Shown here: piece after piece, positions 16,392 through 25,818 of the stretch
Numbering within the stretch: the first letter of the stretch is position 1
How the letters are laid out: every line of letters begins with the position of its first letter
From: SAR324 cluster bacterium
Lineage (GTDB): Bacteria > SAR324 > XYD2-FULL-50-16
Assembly: GCA_028282885.1 (NCBI GenBank)
Contig: JANQGX010000007.1
Location: forward strand, 1 to 64,000
Length of the DNA stretch: 64,000 nucleotides
Reading direction: 5' to 3'
Program-made: the position numbers and the translations under genes
The notes under the pieces: generated by a model
Seen by the model: the letters and a program-made list of their open reading frames with translations, nothing else
Databases searched by the model: none
What the model was told of the DNA's origin: nothing

Positions 16392-16492
16392 CAATCCCGT
16401 AAACACAACTATTCATTTAATAAGAAAGTGACGACTCGACTGCACTCAATCAGGAAAATCAACATTCGAATCCAGGCGCACTTATCCCGCCA

Positions 16493-16517
16493 TTCCTTGA
16501 ATCCGTGTATCAAGGAA
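16493..16517. repeat. Perfect 8-bp inverted repeat with 9-nt spacer upstream of dnaK
   Basis: TTCCTTGA (16493-16500), nine-base spacer ATCCGTGTA, then TCAAGGAA (16510-16517), 79 bp before the dnaK start in the unusually long (205 bp) grpE-dnaK gap. The arm/spacer geometry resembles CIRCE but the sequence differs. It could be an operator for a second regulator or an RNA hairpin; no T-run follows it. Confidence 0.55.
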
Positions 16518-16596
16518 GATGAATGTCGATATCTCCGATTGATCAAGCGATTCGTTACCATTGCATAAAATAATTTAACCCTACCTGGAGAGACCA

Positions 16597-18531
16597 ATGG
16601 GAAAAGTTATAGGAATCGATCTCGGAACCACCAATTCATGTGTGGCAATTATGGAAGGGGGTGACCCCAAGGTAATCACCAATTCCGAAGGTGCCCGAAC
16701 CACCCCTTCAGTCGTAGCATTCACCGATTCAGATGAACGGCTGGTGGGACAGGTAGCAAGGCGTCAGGCCATTACCAACCCTGAAAAAACGATCTATGCT
16801 GCCAAGCGCCTGATTGGTCGTCAATTTGATGCGGCCACGGTCAAGGAAGACATGGAAACTCTGAGTTACGCGATCTCAAAAGCATCCAACGGCCTGGCAC
16901 AAATTGATGTGGGCGATAAAAAATACTCCCCGGCTGAAATCTCCGCTTTTATTCTGCAAAAGATGAAGCAGACTGCGGAAGACTACCTTGGGGAAGAGGT
17001 CAATGATGCCGTCATTACCTGCCCGGCTTATTTTAACGATGCCCAGCGTCAGGCAACAAAGGACGCCGGAAAGATTGCCGGTTTAAACGTCTTGCGCGTC
17101 ATCAATGAGCCAACCGCAGCGGCCCTGGCATATGGTCTTGACAAGAAGAACGAAGAGCTGATTGCCATTTTCGATCTTGGTGGCGGTACTTTTGATGTTT
17201 CTATTCTGGAAATTGGCGATGGTGTATTTGAAGTAAAATCGACTAACGGAGACACCCATCTGGGCGGTGAGGATTTTGATCAGCGAATTATCGATTTTCT
17301 GGCTGATGAGTTTAAGAAAGACTATGGCATAGACTTAAGAGAAGACAAAATGGCGCTCCAGAGACTCAAGGAAGGAGCTGAAAAAGCCAAGCATGAACTC
17401 TCATCTTCCGTAGAAACGGAGGTTAACCTGCCTTTTATTACTGCCGATGCTTCCGGTCCCAAACATTTAAATATTAAACTGACCCGCGCCAAGTTTGAAC
17501 AACTGGTTGACGATCTTGTTCAGGCCTGCCTTGAGCCTATGAAAGCGGCTATGAGGGATGCCGGTGTTACAACAAATGACATCAGCGATGTCATCCTGGT
17601 CGGTGGAATGACACGGATGCCGAAAATATCCGAAACGGTTAAGGATTTCTTTGGAAAAACGCCGCATAAAGGTGTAAACCCGGACGAAGTGGTTGCCATT
17701 GGTGCCGGCATTCAGGGAGGTGTTCTCACCGGTGATGTTAAAGACGTCTTGCTGCTCGATGTAACCCCACTGTCACTGGGAATCGAAACTTTGGGAGGAG
17801 TTGCCACTCGTCTCATCGAAAGGAATACAACCATTCCTACCAAGAAAAGCCAGATCTTTTCAACGGCAACTGACAACCAACCTGCTGTAAGTATCCACGT
17901 TGTCCAGGGTGAGAGAGAAATGGCAGCAGACAATAAGACCCTGGGTCGATTTGAGCTCGTCGGGATTCCACCTGCGCCAAGAGGAATTCCTCAAATTGAG
18001 GTCACATTTGATATTGATGCCAACGGTATCGTACACGTTTCCGCGAAGGATCTTGGTACAGGAAAAGAGCAGAAAATACAGATCACTACTTCCAGCGGAC
18101 TGTCGGAAGAAGAGATTGAAAGAATGGTTGCCGAGGCGGAACAACATGCCGAGTCTGACAAGAGCCGACGCGAGTTGATCGATCAAAAAAACCAGGCTGA
18201 CAACCTGGTTTACCAATGCGAAAAAATCCTGAGTGAAAGCGGAGACAAACTCTCGGATGAGGAGAAAGGTGCTATTGAAGAAGCAATTGCCGAGTTGAAA
18301 ACCGCGCTTGAGGGAGAAGATATCGAAGCGCTGAAAGCTGGAACAGAAAAGCTAACCCAGGCTTTCCACAAAGCTTCCGAAACTCTATACAAAGCCAATG
18401 AAGCACAGCAGCAAGCCGATCCGTCCCAGGAAGGTCAGGGAGCGCCCGAGTCCGATAATGATGCATCCGGCAAAAAGAAGGATGACGGTGATGATGTCGT
18501 CGATGCCGACTTCGAGGAAATCAAAGAATAA
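16597..18531 (+). CDS. dnaK: Chaperone protein DnaK (Hsp70)
   Basis: ATP-driven chaperone that binds exposed hydrophobic peptides. The 644-residue sequence is canonical: [13 protein letters not shown] at the start, the phosphate-2 region [13 protein letters not shown], the adenosine region [12 protein letters not shown], linker [17 protein letters not shown], substrate domain, helical lid and the acidic C-terminal end [11 protein letters not shown] that recruits co-chaperones. ATG at 16597 with GGAGAG upstream. The 205-bp gap after grpE contains an inverted repeat and may hold a second promoter. dnaJ follows by 61 bp. Confidence 0.99.
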   Translation: MGKVIGIDLGTTNSCVAIMEGGDPKVITNSEGARTTPSVVAFTDSDERLVGQVARRQAITNPEKTIYAAKRLIGRQFDAATVKEDMETLSYAISKASNGLAQIDVGDKKYSPAEISAFILQKMKQTAEDYLGEEVNDAVITCPAYFNDAQRQATKDAGKIAGLNVLRVINEPTAAALAYGLDKKNEELIAIFDLGGGTFDVSILEIGDGVFEVKSTNGDTHLGGEDFDQRIIDFLADEFKKDYGIDLREDKMALQRLKEGAEKAKHELSSSVETEVNLPFITADASGPKHLNIKLTRAKFEQLVDDLVQACLEPMKAAMRDAGVTTNDISDVILVGGMTRMPKISETVKDFFGKTPHKGVNPDEVVAIGAGIQGGVLTGDVKDVLLLDVTPLSLGIETLGGVATRLIERNTTIPTKKSQIFSTATDNQPAVSIHVVQGEREMAADNKTLGRFELVGIPPAPRGIPQIEVTFDIDANGIVHVSAKDLGTGKEQKIQITTSSGLSEEEIERMVAEAEQHAESDKSRRELIDQKNQADNLVYQCEKILSESGDKLSDEEKGAIEEAIAELKTALEGEDIEALKAGTEKLTQAFHKASETLYKANEAQQQADPSQEGQGAPESDNDASGKKKDDGDDVVDADFEEIKE

Positions 18532-18592
18532 CCGGAAAGCTAATTCAGGATTCGGTTAGAGCAGATAAATAACAAACGAAGAAGGAGCCGCA

Positions 18593-19705
18593 TTGGGGAA
18601 ACGTGATTATTATGAAGTATTGGGCATATCCCGCTCCGCCAGTCAAGACGAAATAAAGAAAGCGTATCGCAAACTGGCTTTGAAGCACCATCCAGATCGG
18701 AATCCGGATGACAAGTCAGCGGAAGAAGCGTTTAAAGAGGCTTCCGAAGCTTACGAGGTGTTGTCGGACGTTCAACGTAAAGCTCAATACGACCAATTCG
18801 GTCATGTTAGCGATAACTTCGGTGGAGGCGGGGGGAATCCTTTCCAAGGTTCCGGATTCGGAGATATCTTCGGAGATGTCTTCTCGGAGTTTTTCGGCGG
18901 TTCCAGCAGAAGAGGAGGAGCTTCTCGCGGTCAACCGGGGGCAGATCTGACCTATAACATGGATCTTACCTTTGAACAGGCTGCATTTGGCTACTCCACG
19001 GAACTGGTAATCCCTCGCATGGAACTATGTGATTCCTGCGGCGGGTCCGGTGCCAAATCCTCCAAAGACATTGAGGTCTGCCCGGTTTGTAACGGAACCG
19101 GTCAGCAACGTATTCAACAGGGCTTTTTCAGTGTTTCCACAACCTGCAGCCAATGCCGCGGGAACGGTAAAATTATCCGTAATCCTTGTCCCAGGTGTAA
19201 CGGTCGTGGACGTACCAACGTCAAAAAGAAACTGAAGGTCAATATCCCTGCCGGTATTGACACAGGTGCAAGAGTCAAGCTGTCGGGCGAGGGCGAAGCC
19301 GGAACCAATGGAGGGCGTCGGGGAAATCTCTATCTGATTATCAATGTTCTTGAGCACCCGATCTTCGAAAGAGACGGTTATGATATTTTTTGCAGAGTCC
19401 CCATCAGCATAACCCAGGCTTCACTGGGAACGGAACTGGAGGTCCCAACCCTCGAAGGTAAAGCAAAAATCACCGTTCCGGCCGGTACTCAAAACGACAA
19501 GGTATTCCGCTTGAAGCAAAAAGGGATCCCCAAACTGCAACGCTCCGGAAAGGGTGATCTGTACGTGCGGATTGTCGTGGAAGTTCCCACCAATTTAAGC
19601 AAGAAACAGAAGGAGTTGTTACAGGAATTTGCCGATATTTCCAAAGAAGACTGTACTCCCATGAAAAAGTCCTTCATGGAAAAAATCAAAGATTTTTTAA
19701 CGTAG
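18593..19705 (+). CDS. dnaJ: Chaperone protein DnaJ (Hsp40, type I)
   Basis: Delivers substrates to DnaK and stimulates its ATPase. The 370 residues contain the J domain with HPD at 33-35, a Gly/Phe-rich stretch (75-110), four CxxCxGxG zinc repeats (Cys pairs 146/149, 163/166, 185/188, 199/202) and the C-terminal substrate domains. All elements of a type I DnaJ are intact. The start is a TTG at 18593, supported by AAGGAG six bases upstream and by the product beginning [10 protein letters not shown]; there is no ATG nearby. A rare start codon may lower DnaJ relative to DnaK. Confidence 0.97.
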   Translation: MGKRDYYEVLGISRSASQDEIKKAYRKLALKHHPDRNPDDKSAEEAFKEASEAYEVLSDVQRKAQYDQFGHVSDNFGGGGGNPFQGSGFGDIFGDVFSEFFGGSSRRGGASRGQPGADLTYNMDLTFEQAAFGYSTELVIPRMELCDSCGGSGAKSSKDIEVCPVCNGTGQQRIQQGFFSVSTTCSQCRGNGKIIRNPCPRCNGRGRTNVKKKLKVNIPAGIDTGARVKLSGEGEAGTNGGRRGNLYLIINVLEHPIFERDGYDIFCRVPISITQASLGTELEVPTLEGKAKITVPAGTQNDKVFRLKQKGIPKLQRSGKGDLYVRIVVEVPTNLSKKQKELLQEFADISKEDCTPMKKSFMEKIKDFLT

Positions 19706-19819
19706 CCTGCTAGCTTCAGTGTCTATACCGATTATTCTGCCTATACAAATCTCTAAAAAATTGTAAGACTGTTCGGACCAAAAACAAAAACGGTTGATCG
19801 GTTTTAACCACAGAGATTC

Positions 19820-20749
19820 ATGCCTGACTTCGAAAATATCTACTGCATTATCAAACGTTCCGAGTGGGACTATTACCAATCCAGCAAGGAACGTATCAGA
19901 ATGTTCAATCGTGTCAAACGCATCAACCGGGACAAGCTGAAATACAGCCACGACAACCAGTCACAGTTTATCAGTCGGCTGAAAACCCTGTCACACGAAC
20001 TTGACCTGAAAATCCGCTACGTTCATGAAAACGAAATGGACGGGATCAGTCCCGGAGTCAACGACCTCATTATCAGTTGCGGGGGAGACGGAACCTTTCT
20101 CTCGTGCGCCCAGAAGTATCTGGATTCCACACTGCTGGGGATGAATTCGGATTATAGTCCCAAGGCCGGATTCGGTAGTTTCGGTGCTTTAACCACAACC
20201 AACAGCACCAATCTGGATGTCCACCTTAAAAAGCTATTAAGCGGCAACTATTCCATCGATCATTGGAACCGCCTGCAAGTCAAGGTCAATGGAGAGCTGA
20301 TTGACCGTTATGCGGTAAACGATATCTATTACGGGCATAATATCGCCTATCAAACCTGCGATATCACTGTCGTGCAGTCCGGTATGGAGCAGGATTTTAA
20401 TTGTTCAGGGATTTTATGCTGTACCGGTATGGGCAGCCATGCATGGCACTATAATGCCGGTGGAAGCTCTTTTAGCAACGATCTGGAAGCCTTCGGATTC
20501 AGGGTGTTGTTCCCCAATCTGAAAATACCCATGAAATTCTCTTCGGGGATAATTTCCAGAAGATATGAATTGATTATGGTTCCCCAAAGGGACAACTATA
20601 TTATCTCGTTTGACTCAAAATCGGACGTCATTGAAACCCAACTGGGAGATGAAGTTCGGGTTTTCCTGGCAAAAGACAGGGCGGTCAGGGTCATTCTGTT
20701 TGAGAACAAGAAAGATGGCGCAAACCGAAAATTGCCACAGGAAGATTGA
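19820..20749 (+). CDS. Divergent NAD kinase-like protein
   Basis: NAD kinases phosphorylate NAD to NADP. The 309-residue protein has the family GGDGTFL motif (88-94), an AVNDIYYG segment equivalent to the NE-motif region (usually LNE), and CTGMGSHAWHYNAGG (201-215) in place of the usual TPTGSTAYxLSAGG. The fold is therefore clear but two substrate-site motifs are altered, and the N-terminal 80 residues are longer and more charged than usual. It may be a second, specialised NAD(H) kinase or act on a related substrate. It follows dnaJ by 114 bp and precedes a similarly divergent PRPP synthetase homologue. Confidence 0.78.
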   Translation: MPDFENIYCIIKRSEWDYYQSSKERIRMFNRVKRINRDKLKYSHDNQSQFISRLKTLSHELDLKIRYVHENEMDGISPGVNDLIISCGGDGTFLSCAQKYLDSTLLGMNSDYSPKAGFGSFGALTTTNSTNLDVHLKKLLSGNYSIDHWNRLQVKVNGELIDRYAVNDIYYGHNIAYQTCDITVVQSGMEQDFNCSGILCCTGMGSHAWHYNAGGSSFSNDLEAFGFRVLFPNLKIPMKFSSGIISRRYELIMVPQRDNYIISFDSKSDVIETQLGDEVRVFLAKDRAVRVILFENKKDGANRKLPQED

Positions 20750-21070
20750 GGTAAGATAAGGTCTGCCTCGCACCAAATCAATTGTTAAAAGGGATATGCA
20801 ATTTAATTAACGAACTGCTTCAGAAACAACAGACTGGCAGATAAACTTAACAATAATCCAAACCTGGAAGATGGAGTTGCACAGACTCTCTTGTCGGCAA
20901 TCCGGTAAACCCGCACCGGTTCCGTTGGGGATGTCAAGGCTGTTAATATATTAAAACTATTTCAAAATGAGATATCCAGGATCTTACTTTTTTTAATTCT
21001 TTGTTAATGGAAAATTCGGACCCGCAAATCCGGTAAACGGTTTTCCCTTCATTCAAACAAACGGAACGAT
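20750..21070. other. 321-bp gap with a 12-bp direct repeat upstream of the PRPP synthetase homologue
   Basis: No gene is visible. The 12-mer AATCCGGTAAAC occurs twice, at 20899-20910 and 21027-21038, in the same orientation and 128 bp apart. Such a repeat could be a binding-site pair for a regulator of the downstream gene, but chance cannot be excluded without a genome-wide search. I see no clear terminator or sigma-70 promoter. Confidence 0.4.
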
Positions 21071-22024
21071 ATGTTAGGTGCTCTAAAAATCCTGTCCGGT
21101 AGCTCACATGTAGAATTTGCCAAAGAAATCTGCGATCACATGGCGGTGGAATTGTCCGAGATCGAGACGGTGCATTTCAGTAATCAAAATATGCTGGTTC
21201 GAATTCTCGACAATGTTCGGGAAGCAGATATTTTTGTCATACAAACCTCTTGTCCTCCGGTCAGCGATCACATTATCGAGACCTGCCTGTTGTTGGATGC
21301 ATTAAGACACTCTTCCGCGGCACGGATAACCGCAGTGTTGCCCTATTTTCCCTACGTCCGGTCGGATAAAAAGGATCAACCCAGGATTTCGATCGCAGCG
21401 AAATTGATGGCCAGTATGTTTCAAACAGCGGGCGCTGACAAGTTCCTGCTGATGGAACTTCATTCTCACCAGATACAGGGATTTTTCAATGTTGCTGTTG
21501 ATCAGTTGCTGGCGGTGGATGTCTTTTGCAATTATCTAAAAAAGAAGGACCTGAGCAATTATATCATTGTCGCGGCTGACGTGGGTGAAGCGAAACACCT
21601 GGGACGATATGCCAACAGGTTAAACCTGCCCATGGCAATCATCGACAAGCGGAGAATCGGCAACACTGATACAGTGGTACCTACCCATTTGATTGGTGAT
21701 GTGACAGGGAAACACTGTCTTCTGATCGATGATGAGATTGCATCCGGCGGAACCCTGTGCAAGGCTGCGGATTTTTTGAAGGAAAATGGTGCGGAATCGG
21801 TAAGGGCAGCGGTTGTTCACCCCGTACTGAGTGGAACAGCCATCGACAAAATCAACGCCAGTTCCCTGGATGAACTGATTGTAACAAATACCATTCCCTT
21901 GGGAAACAAACTAAGTTTGTGTAAAAAACTGACGGTGCTTTCCGTAGCACCCTTGTTTGCCAAAGCAATTCAGAGAATTCATAACGGTGATTCCGTCAGC
22001 GTACTTTTTGGTCCGTCAGGCTGA
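21071..22024 (+). CDS. Divergent ribose-phosphate pyrophosphokinase (PRPP synthetase) homologue
   Basis: PRPP synthetase makes phosphoribosyl pyrophosphate from ribose-5-phosphate and ATP. The 317-residue protein aligns by eye along its whole length with Prs: HFSNQN at 35-40 replaces the FSDGE nucleotide-site motif, RSDKKDQPR (97-105) replaces RQDRK, ELHSHQIQGFF (129-139) matches DLHAxQIQGFF, and the PRPP loop is DDEIASGGT (220-228) against DDMIDTGGT. Loss of the second acidic residue of the PRPP loop and of Asp-Gly-Glu in FSDGE suggest altered or lost catalysis, perhaps a regulatory PRPP-synthetase-associated protein. Its closeness to a divergent NAD kinase homologue hints at linked nucleotide-cofactor control. 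Confidence 0.8.
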   Translation: MLGALKILSGSSHVEFAKEICDHMAVELSEIETVHFSNQNMLVRILDNVREADIFVIQTSCPPVSDHIIETCLLLDALRHSSAARITAVLPYFPYVRSDKKDQPRISIAAKLMASMFQTAGADKFLLMELHSHQIQGFFNVAVDQLLAVDVFCNYLKKKDLSNYIIVAADVGEAKHLGRYANRLNLPMAIIDKRRIGNTDTVVPTHLIGDVTGKHCLLIDDEIASGGTLCKAADFLKENGAESVRAAVVHPVLSGTAIDKINASSLDELIVTNTIPLGNKLSLCKKLTVLSVAPLFAKAIQRIHNGDSVSVLFGPSG

Positions 22025-22043
22025 ATCACCTGCTTAAATCCTG

Positions 22044-23513
22044 TTAACGTTTCATTTGTACCAGGTCCGCCAGGATTTCATCACTGGTCGTTACTGTCTT
22101 GGCGTTAGCCTGGAAAGCCCGTTGCCCCTCAATCATCTTCACAAATTCGGAGGAGAGTTCCACGTTGGAATGCTCCAGGGTTTTGGAGTTAATGGATCCC
22201 ATACCTCCGAGACCCGGATCGTTCTGAAGCGGCTGTCCTGACAGATAAGTTTCCTTATAAAGATTCTCTCCCCTGAGTTCCATTTTCTCCGGCGCTTTAA
22301 AATCAGACAGGATAATTCTGCCCAAAGCTTTAACCCTGCCCGAATCAAAGGCGCCGTCGATTGTTCCGTCTTCACGGATATAAATACTTTCGATAGCACC
22401 TGCTTTCATCCCGTCAGCGCTTATTGTATGTACTTTATATTCTGCCGCAAACTGGGTAATTCCATCCATACCGGTTCTTTGATCAGCCGGATCATCAGGG
22501 TTGCTTCCAAGTCCAAGGGAGACACCAATGGTCTGGGTTGTCCCGGCACCGATAAAATCAATATTGACTTGGTTCGGTTCACCAGGTGTCACCGGAAGCC
22601 GGTCCATCTCTTTGGCTGGTGGAGGAGTCCCGGGAAGGGCATCCGGTGGTAATTGAGGTTGAATGATCGTACCCGATTGATTTTGAACCAATCTGCCATC
22701 ATCCGTAAACTCCAGAAATCCTCCGCCCACTGCACGCTGGGTTCCTGGCAAGCCTCCCTCCAGTAGCTCTCCGGGAACCAATACCATCCATTGCCAGTTG
22801 TTTTTGATTTCGGTATTGGGAATCACAGCTCCGGTCGCCGGGTCTGTCTGAGGAGGCTGATCCGGGACTTTACGAAAAGCGACCTGAACCGCTCTTTCGT
22901 TTCCTTTATTGTCATAAACCGTAACGGATGTAGAATAGTTGTACATATCAGGTCGGACGTTATCATAGTCAACTTCAGCCTTGGGAACATCAGTATTGGA
23001 GTCCAGATTCGCCTTGACGACAATACCTGTTCCTTCTCTCACGCCATCGCCCGTCTGGGTAGGTTCATCCAGTTGATCCAGAATGTTGATATTTTTCATG
23101 TCCCCGACGCTTTCATTCGATTCGAGATCAACTTCCTTGACCAGCAGATATTTTCCATCCTGGGTTGTCAAAAATCCGTCCTTATCATAAACGAATTGAC
23201 CGGCCCTGGTATAAAAAGTTGCTCCGCTTTCATCCCTGACAGCGAAAAACCCTTTTCCATCTATCGCAAGATCGGTTTCCATTTCGGTTACTTCAAAAGC
23301 CCCCTGGGTCTGGACATTTTGTACATTTCCTATTTTAACCCCTTTTGAAATCTTTGATCCTCCTCCCATTGAGGTCGATAACAGATCCTGGAAATTGACC
23401 CGGTTATACTTGAATCCTGTCGTGTTGACATTGGCAATATTACTACCTGTCACTGTCATCGCATCGGATTGGGTTTGTACACCGCTGGCTCCTGAGTATA
23501 ACGAACTGATCAT
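22044..23513 (-). CDS. flgE: Flagellar hook protein FlgE
   Basis: Monomer of the flagellar hook, the universal joint between rod and filament. The 489-residue protein has the conserved N-terminal helix with SLYSGASGVQTQSDAM and GSNIANVNTTGFKYNRVNF (flagellar rod/hook signature), a large variable middle region, and the C-terminal FLG_bbr_C-type end LSSEFVKMIEGQRAFQANAK. It is larger than Salmonella FlgE (about 400), the extra length being in the surface-exposed middle. Strong GGGAGGT ribosome-binding site before the ATG at 23513. Last gene of the operon fliJ-motE-fliK-flgD-flgE; convergent with the PRPP synthetase homologue, separated by only 19 bp. Confidence 0.96.
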   Translation of the reverse strand: MISSLYSGASGVQTQSDAMTVTGSNIANVNTTGFKYNRVNFQDLLSTSMGGGSKISKGVKIGNVQNVQTQGAFEVTEMETDLAIDGKGFFAVRDESGATFYTRAGQFVYDKDGFLTTQDGKYLLVKEVDLESNESVGDMKNINILDQLDEPTQTGDGVREGTGIVVKANLDSNTDVPKAEVDYDNVRPDMYNYSTSVTVYDNKGNERAVQVAFRKVPDQPPQTDPATGAVIPNTEIKNNWQWMVLVPGELLEGGLPGTQRAVGGGFLEFTDDGRLVQNQSGTIIQPQLPPDALPGTPPPAKEMDRLPVTPGEPNQVNIDFIGAGTTQTIGVSLGLGSNPDDPADQRTGMDGITQFAAEYKVHTISADGMKAGAIESIYIREDGTIDGAFDSGRVKALGRIILSDFKAPEKMELRGENLYKETYLSGQPLQNDPGLGGMGSINSKTLEHSNVELSSEFVKMIEGQRAFQANAKTVTTSDEILADLVQMKR

Positions 23514-23551
23514 ATCAAATACCTCCCTGAGTTATGGGCTTTTGGTTTGGA

Positions 23552-24349
23552 TTAATTTTTGGCTGCAACTTTATCTTCGTCCTTTTTTATCTGCTCCAAA
23601 ACGGAAATGTTCTTTGGATTTAGCTCCTGCATCAGGGGCAGGGGTGAAGCATTACCGAACAGCTTCTGTGTTCTCATATCGATGGTTGATACTTTGGATA
23701 GCGGAATCATCATTCCATTCACTCTGACCCAGGGTTCTCCTTTTCTGTATTCCATCTGGGAAACCCTTCCAGATTTGAATGTGGCCAACTCGGCAGTGGA
23801 GCCATCCGCATCTGTTGCAGTCAGTTTTATTTTGTAGTTTCCGTCTCCCATCATCACACCTTCATCGTTTTTGCCATCCCAGCTAAACTTATGTCTGCCG
23901 GACGTCACCAAACCTAAATCGGTGGAAAATACGGGTGCCCCATCCATCTCTTCTATGGTGAGTTTGACATTGTCCATATCCTTATCAAGGGAGTAATAGA
24001 TCGGTCTGCTACCCCCTTTCGACAAGTTCAAGTCCTGAACCTCCAGCATCACATCCTTATCCAGATAGTTAAGCGCTTGAGATCGGGCAATATCTTTCTG
24101 TGTAAGATTCATCTCTTTGAGCTGACCATTCATGTTTTCCAACTGTTCCATACTTCCCAATTGAGCAAGCTGACTCATCATGGCTCCGCTATCCATTGGA
24201 TTCATGGGGTCCTGATGACTCATCTGCGTCATAAACAGATTCATGAAATCCTGTTTTCCCAGTTCCTCTCCGCCCTTTGTGGGAGTCGTTGCCTTGTTTC
24301 GCAAGGAAGCCTCGGCGTTTAAGAGCTTACTCTGGTTATCTACGTTCAT
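23552..24349 (-). CDS. flgD: Flagellar hook assembly scaffold FlgD
   Basis: FlgD caps the growing hook and directs FlgE polymerisation; it is later replaced. The 265-residue product has the N-terminal FlgD signature (GKQDFMNLFMTQMSHQDPMNPMD, here split only for length; it spans about residues 31-53) followed by SQLAQLGSMEQLENMN, then the FlgD Ig-like and Tudor-like domains with SGRHKFSWDGKNDEG. ATG at 24349 behind CAGGAGGA. It sits 38 bp before flgE and 19 bp after fliK, as in many flagellar operons. Confidence 0.94.
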   Translation of the reverse strand: MNVDNQSKLLNAEASLRNKATTPTKGGEELGKQDFMNLFMTQMSHQDPMNPMDSGAMMSQLAQLGSMEQLENMNGQLKEMNLTQKDIARSQALNYLDKDVMLEVQDLNLSKGGSRPIYYSLDKDMDNVKLTIEEMDGAPVFSTDLGLVTSGRHKFSWDGKNDEGVMMGDGNYKIKLTATDADGSTAELATFKSGRVSQMEYRKGEPWVRVNGMMIPLSKVSTIDMRTQKLFGNASPLPLMQELNPKNISVLEQIKKDEDKVAAKN

Positions 24350-24368
24350 GGAAATCCTCCTGTTGGAT

Positions 24369-25688
24369 TTAGATTGTAATGTTCAATCCGGAGCTATTGT
24401 TATCTGCCAACGCAATCGATTCTGCATCATCTCCTGCCAGTTCGAAGTTTGAACTCGATTTGCTCTTTTTTACTAGTGCCGGGGATTCTTCTACAATCGT
24501 CCTCTCAGCAGAAACCACCGCCGGAGTGACGGTCTCTTCTCCCCTCACCCGAATTGTAAACTTCTCTAATTTTATACCCTGGCTTTCAAGATCCTGTTCC
24601 AGCTGTTGGAACTCCGCAGTTAGCAATTCCTTGGCTTCCACGCTATCCACCTTGAACTCACCTACCAGATTCTGACCTGATTTTTTCAGTTTGATCTCCA
24701 GTTTCCCAAGGTGTTCAGGCATCAGTCTGATAACTATGGTATCTTTTCCTGAAGAGAGCATTATCCGCACGTTATCCACAACGGTACTCAGATTTTTTGC
24801 CTTTGCAGTCTGGTCCTGTTTCGCTTCGGTAACGGATTTCGCCTCGACTTGCTGCTCATGTTTCAGTGCAGTGCTGAACTCGTTGGTAAACCGTTCGCGT
24901 TTGTCAGTGACATTTTTATCCTGCCGCTGCACAGCCAAAACAGGATCTTTCCGCTCGCGTCCGAATTTCAGATCCGCAGTATTACCATCTTTCTTAATTG
25001 AATTAGGTAAGGGTTGACGGTTCTCCGCAACGGATCTATCCATGACTGGTTTTAAGTCTGTTGCGGCGCGATCAAGCCGCTGTAATCCCGGATGAACAAA
25101 CTGCTTCATGAACTCTGTGACAGGTGATTGCTCCGGGGTAACGGGTTTGGCAAGATTAAGAGAGGCTTTTTGTTGGCCGGAATCCTGTTGTTGTTGGATT
25201 ATCTCGGTAAAGTCCTGACTGGGAACTTCTCCCGGAACTTGCTGGACTATAGGCGAATTCAGATGCGGTTTTTGTATTTGTAGTTTTTCCTGTGAAATCG
25301 CCTGGTTTAATGCTTTCTTTGAAGCAGACGAGGAGATCGCCTGTTCTTGCGAATTTGTTTTTTGTTTCAGAGAGGCATAAACAGACTCCCGGCCAAATTC
25401 CTGAAGGACAACATCCTCCCTGGATTCAGCGTCGACCGCTTTAGATTGCCATTGGGTCAGGGCAATCTTCTTTTCCTGATCATCGTTATCTCTTTTTTTC
25501 TCTACCTCTTCAAGGTGTGACCGATGATCCTCGCCAGCCTCCCTGTTCGCTCTGAACAGGCTCAACTCATTTTCAGCAAAGATCAATTCCCCACGGAACG
25601 TTTGCAGGTTATCCGGTGTTATTTCTGTCTGTTGCAGGTCTTTTTGTGGATGGGAGGTTTGAGGCTGGTTTAACTGGGATATATTCAT
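24369..25688 (-). CDS. fliK: Flagellar hook-length control protein FliK
   Basis: FliK measures hook length and switches export from hook to filament proteins. The 439-residue protein has a long, polar, Gln/Glu/Lys-rich and probably disordered N-terminal ruler region (about 1-310) and the conserved C-terminal Flg_hook domain: LSSGKDTIVIRLMPEHLGKL, then the Glu-rich QQLEQDLESQGIKLEKFTIRV. The LxPxxLGxxxI pattern is diagnostic. ATG at 25688 with AAGGAGATG upstream. The N-terminal part is poorly conserved in all FliK proteins, so only the C-terminus and the operon position identify it. Confidence 0.92.
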   Translation of the reverse strand: MNISQLNQPQTSHPQKDLQQTEITPDNLQTFRGELIFAENELSLFRANREAGEDHRSHLEEVEKKRDNDDQEKKIALTQWQSKAVDAESREDVVLQEFGRESVYASLKQKTNSQEQAISSSASKKALNQAISQEKLQIQKPHLNSPIVQQVPGEVPSQDFTEIIQQQQDSGQQKASLNLAKPVTPEQSPVTEFMKQFVHPGLQRLDRAATDLKPVMDRSVAENRQPLPNSIKKDGNTADLKFGRERKDPVLAVQRQDKNVTDKRERFTNEFSTALKHEQQVEAKSVTEAKQDQTAKAKNLSTVVDNVRIMLSSGKDTIVIRLMPEHLGKLEIKLKKSGQNLVGEFKVDSVEAKELLTAEFQQLEQDLESQGIKLEKFTIRVRGEETVTPAVVSAERTIVEESPALVKKSKSSSNFELAGDDAESIALADNNSSGLNITI

Positions 25689-25818
25689 CGCATCTCCTTA
25701 CCTGGATTCTTGCTCGGCCTTCATCCTTGAAAGCCGGTATTAATAAAACGATTCTGTCCCTTAAAAAGGTACTTGTTTTTGAAACATCGACTTCCTGTCG
25801 ATGGTAAATCCCACAAAG

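Noticed and set aside
15687..16406. Long open frame on the minus strand opposite grpE (about 239 residues)
   Set aside because: It mirrors the Glu/Lys-rich grpE codons, giving a Phe/Leu/Arg-rich product with no domain; the plus-strand GrpE is certain.
22791..23348. Open frame of 185 residues opposite flgE
   Set aside because: Antisense of the FlgE middle region; no ribosome-binding site or domain.
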